NCBI GenBank assembly: GCA_049282265.1
Contig: JBAPTR010000082.1
Location: forward strand, 1-49,322
Direction: 5' to 3'
DNA from: CAYUCJ01 sp049282265
GTDB taxonomy: Bacteria > Desulfobacterota > DSM-4660 > Desulfatiglandales > Desulfatiglandaceae
DNA: 49,322 nucleotides
The notes below the pieces were generated by a model. The model searched no databases. It worked only from the letters and a program-made list of their open reading frames with translations, and was not told where the DNA came from. Below, piece by piece: positions 1 through 9,441 of the stretch. Numbering within the stretch: position 1 is the stretch's first letter; the number at the start of each line of letters is the position of its first letter. A program made the position numbers and the translations under genes.

Positions 1-134
1 GCGCCAGGGCTTCTGGAGGCGTAAACCCCAAATAGCCGTCCATGTCGAGGTTGGGTGCCAAGTGCCCTATGAGAAAGCGTCCGAAAAAGACCCTCTGTTC
101 CTCCTCCTGAGGTCCGATTGATGAGCAGGTGAAC
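1..134 (+). repeat. Dispersed palindromic repeat family 1, copy A (right half)
   Basis: The first ~130 bases match the right halves of the repeats at 9259-9396 and 19228-19366. They share a block around GGCGTAAACCCCAAATAGCC, a following TATGAGAAAG-GTC-GAAAAAGA block and a TCCTCCTCCTGAG block. The left half would lie outside the window. The match fades after about 134. No gene is seen in 1-335. Confidence 0.75.
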
Positions 135-335
135 GGGAGGTTCTTGAAGCGGCGTCATTTTGGCCCTGGAACAGGACAGTGGAAGGGGCAAAATTCCTGA
201 GCGAGGAATCATGGACGACGGAGGGAGCGTAGTTTCAGGAATATGCCGTTTGCCTGGCTCTTGGGAGCCACGACTTCCTTGGAAGTCCCAATTCTTCCCT
301 CTGGGGAGCGTATGTCTGTCGCGTAAATTTATTTC

Positions 336-1796
336 ATGGAACCCTTAATCGTATTGGACAAAATCACAACAAGAGTCCGCGACCGGTTTATCCTGAAAGA
401 CACTTCCTGGAAAATCCGGGAAGGGGAGAGCTGGGCGGTTATCGGTCCAAACGGTTCGGGAAAGACATCGTTGACGAGGGTCGTCGCAGGCGAACTCCCT
501 GTGATCTACGGAGAAAGAGTGCGCAGAAAAGGCCTGGTCCTGAAAAGGGACGTCGCCGTTGTTTCCTTTGAGTTCCATAGGAAACTCCTGGATCGGGAAA
601 CGGTAAGGGAGGCGTCCCGTTTCTTCAGTGGGAAGATTTTCGAAATAACGACTCCCAGGATGGTGATCCAGGAGGATGGCGACAGCAATCCGGTGTCCTG
701 GGCGTTTTTGAAGCATGTCGGACTCGCCGACATCGAGACCCTTCTGGACCGGAATCTTGTCCGGCTTTCAACCGGTGAGGTGCGAAAAATACTCATAGCG
801 CGGGCACTCCTGAAAAGGCCGAAGATCCTGATCCTCGACGAGCCTTTTGAGGGGTTGGACAGCCTTTCCAGAGAACAGCTCGAAAAGACCATCAACCTCC
901 TGGTCCAGAACAAGGTCTTGGTCATCATGGTGACCCACAGGCTCGATGCGGTTCCTTCGAAAATTACCCATGTGATCTGCCTGAAGGACAACCGGGTTGT
1001 GGCGAAAGGTCCAAGAAACAGTATCCTGACGCCGGAATGGCTTGCAGATCTTTACAGGCCCTTGAGGGGTTGGAAAGGGAACGACAGCCTTCCCGTCGGT
1101 AAGGCGGAAAGAGCGCCCGCTGAACTTATCAGGATGAAAAACGTCACCGTGAAGTTCAACGGGCAGCCTGTTTTCCACGGGCTCGACTGGTGTGTGAGGC
1201 GAGGGGAGAACTGGATGATTTCCGGACCCAACGGTGCCGGCAAAACCACGCTTTTGAGCCTCATATCGGGAGACAACCCCCAGGCCTATTCAAACGAAAT
1301 CTATCTCTTCGGCACGAGGCGTGGAACAGGCGAATCCATCTGGGACATCAAGAGGCGCATCGGCCTGGTTTCGTTGGAGTTCCAAATGGCCTACAGAAAG
1401 GATATTTCCGTGGAGGAAGTGATCCTTTCAGGTTTTTTTGACTCCGCCGGTCTCTACAGAAGGCCGTCTTCATTACAGAAAGAGACAGCTGAAGAATGGA
1501 TCCGAAGCCTGGGAATTGGGGCACTGGAGAAAGAAGTCTTTACGAGACTTTCATTCGGAGAGCAGAAAATGGCGCTCATTGCCCGGGCCATGGTCAAATC
1601 CCCGCTCCTGCTGATTCTTGACGAGCCGTGTCAGGGGCTTGATCCGGTAAACCGAAGACTTGTTCTGGATGTTATCGACCGGATAGGTAGCGAGAGGCGG
1701 ACCGGTTTACTCTACGTTACCCACCACCCGGAGGAGGAGCCCGCCTGCATAGACCGGGTCCTCGATATCAGTCGGTTTAGCCGGTTTGCCCGTTGA
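336..1796 (+). CDS. ABC transporter ATPase with two ATP-binding cassettes (ModF-like)
   Basis: This 486-residue protein has two ABC ATPase domains in tandem and no membrane segments. Cassette 1 has a Walker A (GPNGSGKTS, near residue 35), a degenerate signature LSTGEVRK and a Walker B ILILDEPFEGLD. Cassette 2 has GPNGAGKTT (near residue 305), signature LSFGEQK and LLILDEPCQGLD. This layout is typical of the ModF/PhrA group, cytoplasmic tandem ATPases sometimes linked to molybdate uptake. No permease lies beside it, so the partner is unknown. The start at 336 lacks a clear ribosome-binding site. The last residues (SRFSRFAR) are encoded by a short repeated motif that continues past the stop, so the C-terminus may have been altered by repeat expansion. 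Confidence 0.85.
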   Translation: MEPLIVLDKITTRVRDRFILKDTSWKIREGESWAVIGPNGSGKTSLTRVVAGELPVIYGERVRRKGLVLKRDVAVVSFEFHRKLLDRETVREASRFFSGKIFEITTPRMVIQEDGDSNPVSWAFLKHVGLADIETLLDRNLVRLSTGEVRKILIARALLKRPKILILDEPFEGLDSLSREQLEKTINLLVQNKVLVIMVTHRLDAVPSKITHVICLKDNRVVAKGPRNSILTPEWLADLYRPLRGWKGNDSLPVGKAERAPAELIRMKNVTVKFNGQPVFHGLDWCVRRGENWMISGPNGAGKTTLLSLISGDNPQAYSNEIYLFGTRRGTGESIWDIKRRIGLVSLEFQMAYRKDISVEEVILSGFFDSAGLYRRPSSLQKETAEEWIRSLGIGALEKEVFTRLSFGEQKMALIARAMVKSPLLLILDEPCQGLDPVNRRLVLDVIDRIGSERRTGLLYVTHHPEEEPACIDRVLDISRFSRFAR

Positions 1797-2133
1797 GCCA
1801 GTTGAGCCGGTTTGCCCCGCCGCGGGGTTGGCCGGTTTCCCTCGGGGTCTCGGAACGATCGGTTGTTAGTGTCGGATGCCTCGCCGACCTTTTCGTTTGC
1901 ATTTCTGGGTCCCTTTTGACAAAAGGGGCTTAGAAACTGGTAGGGTGGATTAGCGTCGGAAAGTTCTCGAATTGTGGGCTGCGTTTGTGTAGAAAGGCAC
2001 TTACGGGAAGTTAGGCAAGATATGTTTTGGGTTTGAGGCATTTGGGTTTCATTTGACATTTGAGCTTTGATATTTGTTTTTTCCGGCTTGTCCGCCTCCA
2101 ACGGACATATCCGGGCTAGGGGGTAGAGGGATT
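1797..2133. other. Intergenic stretch with short direct repeats
   Basis: No convincing gene is seen. The left end continues the low-complexity GCCGGTTT/GTTGAGCC motif of the preceding gene and includes a small CCCCGCCGCGGGG hairpin. The right end is T-rich and is followed by the ribosome-binding site GTAGAGGG just before the next gene. Confidence 0.5.
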
Positions 2134-3300
2134 ATGGCGGTCAAATCACTGGATGAAAAGTACAGGCGGGCTACGGGCGTCATCTGCAGACAGGGCATTG
2201 TTCCTTTCCCGGTGAACGAGACGACCATGGCCATCATTAGAGAGGTTGTCGGCGATGATGAAGATGAACTGGATTTTATCTGCACGTTTCGCGACAAAGC
2301 CTCCAAGACTATTGAGGAATTGAAAGTCTCCTGTGACTTTTCCGAAGAAAAGATCGATCAGCTCGCCGGGAGTCTTGCCAAAAAAGGCCTCATTTTCAAC
2401 CAGCCGAGTTCAGCAGGCATCATGGTCTACCGGTTGCTCCCCCTCATGACCGTCGGTCTGATGGAGTACAAATTCATGGGGGAGCTGAAAGGGAACGAAG
2501 AGGAACGGCGGCTTGCCGTGCTCTTTCAAAAACTCCTGGATGAGGTCAGGGACCAGGTCCAGGCGAACTACGACCAACTCGTACCCATGCTTGAAAAGGC
2601 CCCGCCCGTGGACCGGACCGTACCCCTCCGGAAAACCGAAGAGGGGGAGCCCATTCGGATCATCCCCGTTGACAGGGACGTCCATGTCCCGGATGAATTC
2701 ATCCTCCCGAGCCAGTCCGTGGAAGAGATCATCGACAAGTTCGACGAAATTGCGGTGGGTCACTGTTTCTGCCGCCAGCGTCGGCAAATCCTGGGAGAAC
2801 CCTGCAGTATGGATGCCCCGGTCATCAATTGTTTCTCCTTCGGTAAATCGGCCCGTCACACGTCGGCCCAGGGCTTCGCCCGGATGATCACCAAAGAGGA
2901 GGCTCTCAGGATCATGAAGGAGGCGGAAGAGGCCGGCCTGGTTCACAAGGCCTTCCACCCCAACTCAAAGGAAGCACGCCCGGAAACGAGCATCTGTAAC
3001 TGCTGCAAGGACTGCTGCGATACGCTGCGCCTCTGGCGGAACGGTGCCTTTCCCCTGATCAATTCCACCTACCATCTATCCATGATCGACGGGGAAGCTT
3101 GTTCCGGGTGCGGGACGTGCATTGAAAGATGCCCGACCGATGCCATCGCGCTGAATGATGAGGGAATAGCCGAACGGGACGAAAGTTCCTGCTTCGGTTG
3201 CGGCATATGCGCCAGGTTCTGCCCTGAAGAGGCCATTTCACTCAAAGAGGGATTGCGAAGGGTGACCATCCTTCCACCCCGCTTGCGTCCGGCGGCCTGA
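2134..3300 (+). CDS. 4Fe-4S dicluster protein with N-terminal winged-helix-like region
   Basis: This is a predicted electron-transfer protein of 388 residues. The N-terminal ~100 residues resemble a winged-helix or MarR-like fold, a common arrangement in Desulfobacterota iron-sulfur proteins. The middle holds extra cysteines (HCFCRQ, CNCCKDCC). The C-terminus has two ferredoxin-type motifs, CSGCGTCIERCP and CFGCGICARFCP. The ATG at 2134 is chosen because GTAGAGGG sits just upstream and because residues from the earlier possible start at 2074 look like translated intergenic DNA. An MFS carrier starts 6 bases after its stop, so the two are probably co-transcribed. The redox partner is not evident. 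Confidence 0.8.
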   Translation: MAVKSLDEKYRRATGVICRQGIVPFPVNETTMAIIREVVGDDEDELDFICTFRDKASKTIEELKVSCDFSEEKIDQLAGSLAKKGLIFNQPSSAGIMVYRLLPLMTVGLMEYKFMGELKGNEEERRLAVLFQKLLDEVRDQVQANYDQLVPMLEKAPPVDRTVPLRKTEEGEPIRIIPVDRDVHVPDEFILPSQSVEEIIDKFDEIAVGHCFCRQRRQILGEPCSMDAPVINCFSFGKSARHTSAQGFARMITKEEALRIMKEAEEAGLVHKAFHPNSKEARPETSICNCCKDCCDTLRLWRNGAFPLINSTYHLSMIDGEACSGCGTCIERCPTDAIALNDEGIAERDESSCFGCGICARFCPEEAISLKEGLRRVTILPPRLRPAA

Positions 3301-3306
3301 TCCCGC

Positions 3307-4446
3307 ATGAATGGCGTAAAAAAGAGCCCCATGTACCGATTCCTGATGGTCCTGACCATCAGTTCCACCATAGGGCTTCAGGCCTGGCTCATCCTCTTCA
3401 ACAATTTCGCCGTCGAGCAGGTTGGTCTGACGGGCAAATCCGTCGGGATGATCCAGTCGGTCCGTGAAATACCGGGGTTCCTGACCCTGCTGGTAGTTTT
3501 TGTGATCATGATCCTGAGGGAGCACCGACTGTCGGCCCTTTCCATCATCGTGCTGGGCGCCGGGCTGGCCTGCACAGGAGTTTTTCCAACCTATCTCGGC
3601 CTGCTGGCGACCACCACTGTCATGAGTTTCGGCTTTCACTACTACGAGACTACGAACCAATCCCTGACCCTGCAATATTTTGACAAGGTCACGTCCCCTT
3701 GGGTGTTCGGCAAATTGCGGAGTGTCGCTGCGGCATCCAGTGTCGGGATCGGCCTGGCCATCTACCTCCTGACGAACCTGCTCAGTTATACGCAGGTCTA
3801 CCTGGTGATTGGCGGGCTGGTTGTGGGTTCGGGGATCTGGGGACTCGCCCAAAACCCGACGGATCAAAACATCGTGCCTCAACACAAGAAAATGATCTTT
3901 CGCAAAAAATACTGGCTGTATTACTTTCTGAACTTTATGGCCGGTGCCCGTAGACAGATCTTCATGGCGTTTGCCGTTTTTCTTCTGGTGAAGAATTTCC
4001 ATTTTTCGATCCAGGAAGTGACCGTCCTTTTCGTGGTGAACAACCTGGTCAACTACTTTCTGAGCCCCCTCATCGGCAGGGCCATCATACGCTTTGGAGA
4101 GAGAAAGGTTCTGTCCCTTGAATACGGCAGCATGATCATCATTTTCCTTGTCTATGCCACGACCGGATCAAAACTCGTGGTGGCGGTTACCTATATCGTG
4201 GATCACGTTTTTTTCAATTTTTCCATAGCCATCCGGACCTTTTTCCAGAAGATCGGGGATCCCAAAGACATCGCCCCGAGCATGGCCGTTGGTTTCACCA
4301 TCAACCACATCGCAGCGGTGTTCCTGCCTGCAATAGGTGGGTTTTTGTGGATGATTGACTACAGGATCCCTTTTATCAGCGGGGCCTTTTTGAGCCTGGT
4401 ATCCCTGATCGCCGTACAGAAGATACGCACGGGGGCCCGGGAATGA
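3307..4446 (+). CDS. MFS-type membrane transporter
   Basis: This is a 379-residue hydrophobic protein with about 10-12 predicted membrane helices. The arrangement is that of the major facilitator superfamily: two helical bundles joined near residues 185-205 by a basic loop (KKMIFRKKYW). Substrate-specific motifs are not recognisable. It begins 6 bases after the 4Fe-4S protein and lacks a strong ribosome-binding site of its own, which suggests translational coupling. A carrier paired with an iron-sulfur protein recurs in anaerobic delta-proteobacteria, but its function is unknown to me. Confidence 0.75.
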   Translation: MNGVKKSPMYRFLMVLTISSTIGLQAWLILFNNFAVEQVGLTGKSVGMIQSVREIPGFLTLLVVFVIMILREHRLSALSIIVLGAGLACTGVFPTYLGLLATTTVMSFGFHYYETTNQSLTLQYFDKVTSPWVFGKLRSVAAASSVGIGLAIYLLTNLLSYTQVYLVIGGLVVGSGIWGLAQNPTDQNIVPQHKKMIFRKKYWLYYFLNFMAGARRQIFMAFAVFLLVKNFHFSIQEVTVLFVVNNLVNYFLSPLIGRAIIRFGERKVLSLEYGSMIIIFLVYATTGSKLVVAVTYIVDHVFFNFSIAIRTFFQKIGDPKDIAPSMAVGFTINHIAAVFLPAIGGFLWMIDYRIPFISGAFLSLVSLIAVQKIRTGARE

Positions 4447-4473
4447 GGCCTGTTCCACCCGACTTTCCCGTTT

Positions 4474-5103
4474 TCACGACCCGATTGCATTTTCAACACG
4501 CTTCTTCAGGTAAGTGAAGAGGAGCCTCCCCAGCACGGCCAGGGATTCCGGGTCGAGATAGCGGTCCGCGCATCTCTCAAGAAGGACGGAGCAGGTGGCA
4601 CCGAATTCCTCGTCGCGGTCATTGAAAAGCATGAGGACAGGCACCCGTGGGAGGGCCTGGAACCGCACGGACAGATCATAGATCGCCTCGATTTCAGGCG
4701 CCAGGCCGCCCAGGTCCTCGGAGGCCTTTTGCAATTGGCCGGGTCTTCCCGCAAAGCGGTCGGCGATCGCCTGCTCCACGTCATGGGAAAAATAGGTGGT
4801 GAGGGGTCCGGAATCTCTGAAATCCTTGTAGGAGATCCACTCACGTCCAGCGGGCTCCTCGGGTGGACACATCAGGAGGTATTTGCTGAGGATGACACAG
4901 ATATCCAGAGGGGGTCTCTTCCCGAAAGGGTCCTGAATCCCCCCGGTGGAGACCCTGTACAGCCTGCCGTAAAGGGTGACAATCACCACGTCGCCATCCA
5001 CCTGCACACCCAGAACGTCTTCGAGACCCTGCAAGTTCAGCTGGGCGAGTCGGGCCAGGTAATCCTCGTAAGTTCTTTCAAAAACGCTTTCTTTGGATTT
5101 CAT
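4474..5103 (-). CDS. DUF3786 domain protein
   Basis: This 209-residue soluble protein is recognised as the DUF3786 family. Features are WISYKDFRDSGPL in the middle, a region after residue 120 alternating Gly and Leu (DLGGLAPEIEAIYD), and a C-terminal ALPRVPVLMLFNDRDEEFGA segment followed by LLERCADRYLDPESLAVLG. The family is common in anaerobes with corrinoid or one-carbon metabolism. No biochemical role is known to me. The start at 5103 is preceded by AGGGG. It converges with the MFS gene and is divergent from the TRAP operon. Confidence 0.75.
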   Translation of the reverse strand: MKSKESVFERTYEDYLARLAQLNLQGLEDVLGVQVDGDVVIVTLYGRLYRVSTGGIQDPFGKRPPLDICVILSKYLLMCPPEEPAGREWISYKDFRDSGPLTTYFSHDVEQAIADRFAGRPGQLQKASEDLGGLAPEIEAIYDLSVRFQALPRVPVLMLFNDRDEEFGATCSVLLERCADRYLDPESLAVLGRLLFTYLKKRVENAIGS

Positions 5104-5219
5104 TTTTGCCCCTGGAAAGGATTAGACCCGTTAAGGCATGCGGCCGGCAGATGGAATGGTGCTGGCCCATGCACCCTCAGGTAAACATTCCGGGCGAAAA
5201 AAGTAAAGCCGGAAAATGC

Positions 5220-5246
5220 TTGACAAAGCAATTGGAGTCGTAACAT
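5220..5246 (+). promoter_or_regulatory. Candidate sigma-70 promoter of the dctPQM operon
   Basis: TTGACA at 5220-5225 is followed after 15 bases by TAACAT (5241-5246). The -35 is perfect, but the -10 and the spacing are poor. It lies ~110 bases before dctP in an otherwise empty intergenic region between divergent genes. Confidence 0.35.
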
Positions 5247-5355
5247 TACTTAAATCCTTAAAAGGCTTTGAGGACCTCCCCTGGTTCTTGGAAATGAGTC
5301 GATTCCACCTGCTTTTTCCATTATCACAACCGTTATCTTTATAGGAGGAAAAACC

Positions 5356-6333
5356 ATGAAAAGAATTGCCACCCTGTTGACCGCAGCCCTTTTCATTTTC
5401 TTCGCAGGCAACGCCGCAGCAGTCACGAAAATAAAGCTCGGACTTGTGACTAAACCGGGATCCGCCCAGAACATAGCCGCCGAAAAATTCAAGGAATTGG
5501 TCGAAAAACGATCCAATGGCGGTATCAATGTGCAGATCTTCCACTCCGGTTCCTTGGGGAATGAAACAGAAATCCTGCAGCAGGTGCAGATGAACTCCAT
5601 TCAAATGGCCGTCGTCACGGGTGGTCCTTTCGATACCTTTGATCCCATGGTCAGGGTGATCAGCTATCCTTTCTTGTTCAAAGACTATTCCCAGGTTGAC
5701 AGGGTGCTGGACGGTCCTCTCGGGGCTGAAGTCTTGAAAAGCCTGGAAAGCTCCGGCTTCAAGGGACTCTGTTTTTCGGAAAACGGCTTCCGCAACCTCA
5801 CCAACAACAGGCGGCCGGTGAAGACTCCTGCGGATCTGAAGGGTCTCAAAATCAGGGTAATGGCCTCTGCGATCCAGAAGGCCATCTGGCAGGCCTTGGG
5901 GGCAAACCCGACACCCATGCCGTGGCCCATCTACACCGAGTTGGAGCAGGGAGTCATCGACGGCCAGGAAAATCCCCTGTGGGTGATGGAAGTCTACAAA
6001 TTTTATGAAATCCAGAAATACATGACGCTGACGCGGCACGTCTATTCGTACCACATTGATGTGGCTTCTCTCAATTGGTGGAATACACTGGATGCCAATA
6101 CCCAGAAGATGATCCAAAAAGCCATGTATGATGCTGCCGTTTTTCAGCGGGAAGATAACCGATCAAAAAATGCCGCCCGACTGAAATTTCTCAAAGAAAA
6201 GGGTATGATCGTGGAGGAACATCCCGATGTGGCCGCCTTCCGCGCCAAAGTTGCAGGGCTGCAAAACATAGAGTTGTACAAAGATCCAAAGGTCCATGCG
6301 CTGCTCGTGAAGTTTATGGAAGCGACAAAATAG
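5356..6333 (+). CDS. dctP: TRAP transporter substrate-binding protein DctP
   Basis: This is the periplasmic solute receptor of a tripartite ATP-independent transporter (325 residues). The first ~22 residues form a Sec signal peptide ending around AGNAAA. Family motifs are the NAAEKFKELVE-like first helix, LKGLKIRVMAS with the arginine that usually binds the ligand carboxylate, and the GVIDGQENP segment. The ATG at 5356 follows a clear AGGAGG. It is the first gene of an operon with dctQ and dctM, and ketopantoate reductase follows. The ligand is probably a carboxylate, but the sequence does not say which. Confidence 0.9.
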   Translation: MKRIATLLTAALFIFFAGNAAAVTKIKLGLVTKPGSAQNIAAEKFKELVEKRSNGGINVQIFHSGSLGNETEILQQVQMNSIQMAVVTGGPFDTFDPMVRVISYPFLFKDYSQVDRVLDGPLGAEVLKSLESSGFKGLCFSENGFRNLTNNRRPVKTPADLKGLKIRVMASAIQKAIWQALGANPTPMPWPIYTELEQGVIDGQENPLWVMEVYKFYEIQKYMTLTRHVYSYHIDVASLNWWNTLDANTQKMIQKAMYDAAVFQREDNRSKNAARLKFLKEKGMIVEEHPDVAAFRAKVAGLQNIELYKDPKVHALLVKFMEATK

Positions 6334-6359
6334 TGAGCCCTGCGAGGACAGGAGAGTTA

Positions 6360-6857
6360 ATGGCGGAAAGCGTGTCCACCCTGGAAAGATTGAGCCTGGA
6401 ACTGAATCACTGGATTGAATACCTGTTGTTCGGCCTGGGATTGTCCATGACCCTTGTGGTTGCCTCACAGGTCTTCTTTCGCTATGTGCTGAACCACTCC
6501 CTATTCTGGTCGGAGGAGCTGGCCCGCTTTCAGCTGGTCTGGTTGTCATTCCTGGGCGCGTCAGTGGCCTACAGAAGAAAGGTCCATCCCGGTATTGATG
6601 TATTGACCTCCGGAATGCCGGCGATCATCCGCAAGATATTTGCGGTCGTCGTCCACCTTGTCTCCCTGGCATTCTTCTCGGTTATGGTTTTTTACGGGTA
6701 TCGCTTCGCGTATTTCGTCAGGCTTCAAATATCACCGGCACTCTATTTGCCCAAATGGATTATCTTCAGCATTGTGCCTTTGAGCGGCCTCATTTTCATG
6801 ATTCATGGATTCACCTTTCTGCTGAACGAACTGAAGAGGGGAAGCCGTGATCATTGA
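6360..6857 (+). CDS. dctQ: TRAP transporter small permease subunit DctQ
   Basis: This is a four-helix membrane subunit of the DctQ family. The typical WSEELARFQLVWLSFLGAS segment is visible in the first half. I start at ATG 6360 (MAESVSTLERL, 165 residues), preceded by GGACAGGAG. A GTG at 6333 overlapping the dctP stop is possible but has no such site. Its end overlaps the dctM start by 11 bases, as usual for these pairs. Confidence 0.85.
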   Translation: MAESVSTLERLSLELNHWIEYLLFGLGLSMTLVVASQVFFRYVLNHSLFWSEELARFQLVWLSFLGASVAYRRKVHPGIDVLTSGMPAIIRKIFAVVVHLVSLAFFSVMVFYGYRFAYFVRLQISPALYLPKWIIFSIVPLSGLIFMIHGFTFLLNELKRGSRDH

Positions 6858-8127
6858 GGTCCTTATTTTTTCTCTGTTGGTTCTGTTTGCCATCAACGCC
6901 CCCATCGCCATTGCCATCGGCGCGGCGTCCTTACTGGGGATCGCGGTTCAGGGCAGCTTTCCGCTGATGATGGTTGTGCAGAAGATGTTCGGCGGGATGG
7001 ACTCCTTCTATCTGATGGCGGTCCCGCTGTTTATGTTTACCGGGGTCATCATGGAGGCAGGCGGGATCAGCGAGAGAATCATTGATTTTGCAAATTCCCT
7101 TGTCGGCTGGCTCCCCGGCGGATTGGCTGCGGTGACGATTGTGTCGGCCATGTTTTTTGCGGGTATTTCCGGTTCAGCCGCCGCCGATGCAGCTGCTGTT
7201 GGTGCAATCCTCATACCGGCCATGAAGAATTCAGGGTACGAATCGGACTTCGCAGCGGCGGTTCAGGCGTCGGGAGGCTCCATAGGCGTCATCATTCCAC
7301 CTTCCATTCCAATGATTATTTTCGGTTTTCTGACCGGGGCCTCGATCGGGCAACTCTTTGCAGGCGGTATTTTACCTGGAATCTTGATCGGTATGTCACT
7401 CATCGCTGTTGCCACCCTTATCTCACGACGGAAGGGGTATGCCGGTACCGCTGTTTTTTCATTGAAGGAAGTGTGGGCAACGTTCAAGAGGGCGTTGCTG
7501 GCCCTGGGTGCGCCCGTGATCATCCTGGGAGGCATTCTCTTCGGGGTATTTACAGCCACGGAATCGGCTGCCGTGGCGGTTGTCTACGCCCTGGTGGTGA
7601 GCATGCTGGTCTATCGAAAAATCAAGGTGAAAGACCTGTTCCCCATTTTCAGGGACGCGGCCATTACATCGGGGATCGTCATGTTTATTATTGCAACGGC
7701 ATCAGTCTTCAGCTGGATTGCCGCAATTGAGGACATCCCCGCACGTTTGGCGGGATCTTTGCTCAGCCTGACGAAAGACCCGGTATACCTCCTCCTGCTC
7801 ATCAATGTGGTCCTGCTCATCGCAGGTACGTTTGTGGAAACGACCGCCTCTTTGATATTGCTCGTGCCCATGATCACCGCCCTGTTGCCATCCCTCCATA
7901 TTGACATGATCCAACTGGGCGTGATTGTGGTAACGAACCTGGCCATAGGAATGCTGACACCACCCATGGGTATCTGCCTGATTGTTTCCTGTTCCATTTC
8001 CGGGGACAGCCTGGCGGCGGTCAGCCGTCGTATTGTGCCGTTTCTGTTGATCCTGCTGGTCGATCTCCTGATCATCAGCTTTTATTCGCCGTTTACGATG
8101 ATATTGGCAAGAATGGTTGCGAAGTAG
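6847..8127 (+). CDS. dctM: TRAP transporter large permease subunit DctM
   Basis: This 426-residue protein has about 12 membrane segments and carries out ion-coupled solute translocation together with DctQ and DctP. The family signature regions are present: FAGISGSAAADAAAVGAI, PPSIPMIIFG and the repeated TPPMGICL near the C-terminus. The start is a GTG at 6847 inside the end of dctQ, with GAAG just upstream. The length is normal for the family. Confidence 0.9.
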   Translation: MIIEVLIFSLLVLFAINAPIAIAIGAASLLGIAVQGSFPLMMVVQKMFGGMDSFYLMAVPLFMFTGVIMEAGGISERIIDFANSLVGWLPGGLAAVTIVSAMFFAGISGSAAADAAAVGAILIPAMKNSGYESDFAAAVQASGGSIGVIIPPSIPMIIFGFLTGASIGQLFAGGILPGILIGMSLIAVATLISRRKGYAGTAVFSLKEVWATFKRALLALGAPVIILGGILFGVFTATESAAVAVVYALVVSMLVYRKIKVKDLFPIFRDAAITSGIVMFIIATASVFSWIAAIEDIPARLAGSLLSLTKDPVYLLLLINVVLLIAGTFVETTASLILLVPMITALLPSLHIDMIQLGVIVVTNLAIGMLTPPMGICLIVSCSISGDSLAAVSRRIVPFLLILLVDLLIISFYSPFTMILARMVAK

Positions 8128-8195
8128 TACACTGTTGTTCACTGAAAGCTTTATTGAATTCAAAAAATGCAGAGGATGGAAAGAGGAGAATAGAC

Positions 8196-9113
8196 ATGAA
8201 AATCGCTGTTGTGGGTTCCGGAGCCATGGGCAGCCTTTTTGGCGCACTGCTGGCAGAGGCAGAAAATGAAGTCTGGCTGAATGATGTGTGGGCGGAACAC
8301 GTGCATGCGATCAACCGGAACGGGCTCGAGATCGAGCGTGAGGGCAAGACGCGCAGGGTCCGGATCAAGGCAGCCACTGATGCCCGTGAAATCGGTGAGG
8401 CCCAACTGGTCATTGTTTTTGTAAAATCAACCCGGACCGAGGCGGCGGCGCAAGTCGCCGGGACCCTCGCAGGGGCGAGCGGGATGGTTCTGACGCTCCA
8501 GAATGGCATGGGAAATGCCGACATCATCGCCGGGGTCGTTGAGCCGGCCCGGGTCCTGGCCGGAACCACATCCCACGGGGCCACCCTCCTTGGGCCCGGA
8601 AGCATCCGGCACGCGGGTGTGGGTCCAACGACGATCGGCGTCTGGAACCGTGCAAAAGAAGGGTTCGAGCGGGCAGTGCGGTTTGCCGACCTGTTCAACC
8701 GTGCAGGGATTGCGTGCGAAGCCGTGGAAGACGTGCGCGGAGTGGTATGGAATAAACTGCTCATCAACGTGGGCATCAATGCCATCACGGCTCTGACCTC
8801 CATCAAGAACGGCGAGATCCTCGATCTGGAGGTGACCAGGAACCTGAGTCGCACAGCTGTTGAAGAGGCCATGGATGTGGCGCAAGCTCGGGAGATCAGC
8901 GTCCGGGTGGACATGGTGGAACATGTCTTGGCGGTTGCCGAGGCCACGGCCGTCAACCGGTCGTCGATGGGACAGGATGTGGACAACGGGCGTCAAACTG
9001 AGATCGGGGCGATCAACGGGTTCATTGTTCGGGAGGGTTGCGATCTGGGCCTTAAAACACCGGTAAATCAGGCTCTTACCGCCTTGATAGAGACTTTGGA
9101 GAAGCACTATTGA
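8196..9113 (+). CDS. panE: 2-dehydropantoate 2-reductase (ketopantoate reductase)
   Basis: This enzyme reduces 2-dehydropantoate to pantoate with NADPH in pantothenate synthesis, although the family also includes reductases of other 2-oxoacids. The N-terminus has the Rossmann motif VGSGAMGSLFG. The catalytic lysine segment NKLLINVGINAITALT and the C-terminal helical domain are present (305 residues from ATG 8196). That start has AGAGGAG upstream; a frame opening at 8154 would add 14 unlikely residues. The gene lies 68 bases after dctM and is probably in the TRAP operon. panB occurs 1.7 kb downstream on the same strand, which supports a pantoate-pathway role. Confidence 0.8.
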   Translation: MKIAVVGSGAMGSLFGALLAEAENEVWLNDVWAEHVHAINRNGLEIEREGKTRRVRIKAATDAREIGEAQLVIVFVKSTRTEAAAQVAGTLAGASGMVLTLQNGMGNADIIAGVVEPARVLAGTTSHGATLLGPGSIRHAGVGPTTIGVWNRAKEGFERAVRFADLFNRAGIACEAVEDVRGVVWNKLLINVGINAITALTSIKNGEILDLEVTRNLSRTAVEEAMDVAQAREISVRVDMVEHVLAVAEATAVNRSSMGQDVDNGRQTEIGAINGFIVREGCDLGLKTPVNQALTALIETLEKHY

Positions 9114-9119
9114 TGATAT

Positions 9120-9396
9120 CGTAAAAAGCTGCTTTATGGCGCAAACGGCAGCCTATGAGGTACGAAGAGGAGCCGAACCTGACACTCTTTTTCAGGCCCT
9201 TTCTAAACACCCCGGAGGAGATGGCCGCCCATTTGGGGTTTAGCATGAATTCATTGAAGCGCATGGGGTTTGGGAGGCGTAAACCCCAAATAGCCGTCCA
9301 TGCCGGAGTTTGGTGCCAGGTGCACTATGAGAAAGTGTCCGAAAAAGAGCCTCAGATTCTCCTCCTGAGCGCGGTGAATGAGACGACTTCGTTGGC
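9120..9396 (+). repeat. Dispersed palindromic repeat family 1, copy B
   Basis: This ~277-base element matches 19086-19366 over its full length and 1-134 over its right half. It is an imperfect palindrome: the segment around 9165-9242 can pair with 9279-9366 (for example CATTTGGGGTTTA against TAAACCCCAAAT). A reading frame across it comes from the palindrome and is not taken as a gene. It separates panE from the M20 gene. Confidence 0.8.
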
Positions 9397-9441
9397 AGTC
9401 CGTCCATGAATTGTTTTGCAGCTCTATCAGGAAGTTATGAT

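Noticed and set aside
5131..6117. 328-residue minus-strand frame
   Set aside because: Antisense to dctP, which has a signal peptide, family motifs and a ribosome-binding site.
8093..8986. 297-residue minus-strand frame
   Set aside because: Antisense to panE; composition is that of a GC-rich shadow frame (many Ser, Arg, Thr, Ala).
9155..9409. 84-residue plus-strand frame between panE and the M20 gene
   Set aside because: It lies within palindromic repeat copy B, and the related copies do not keep the frame.
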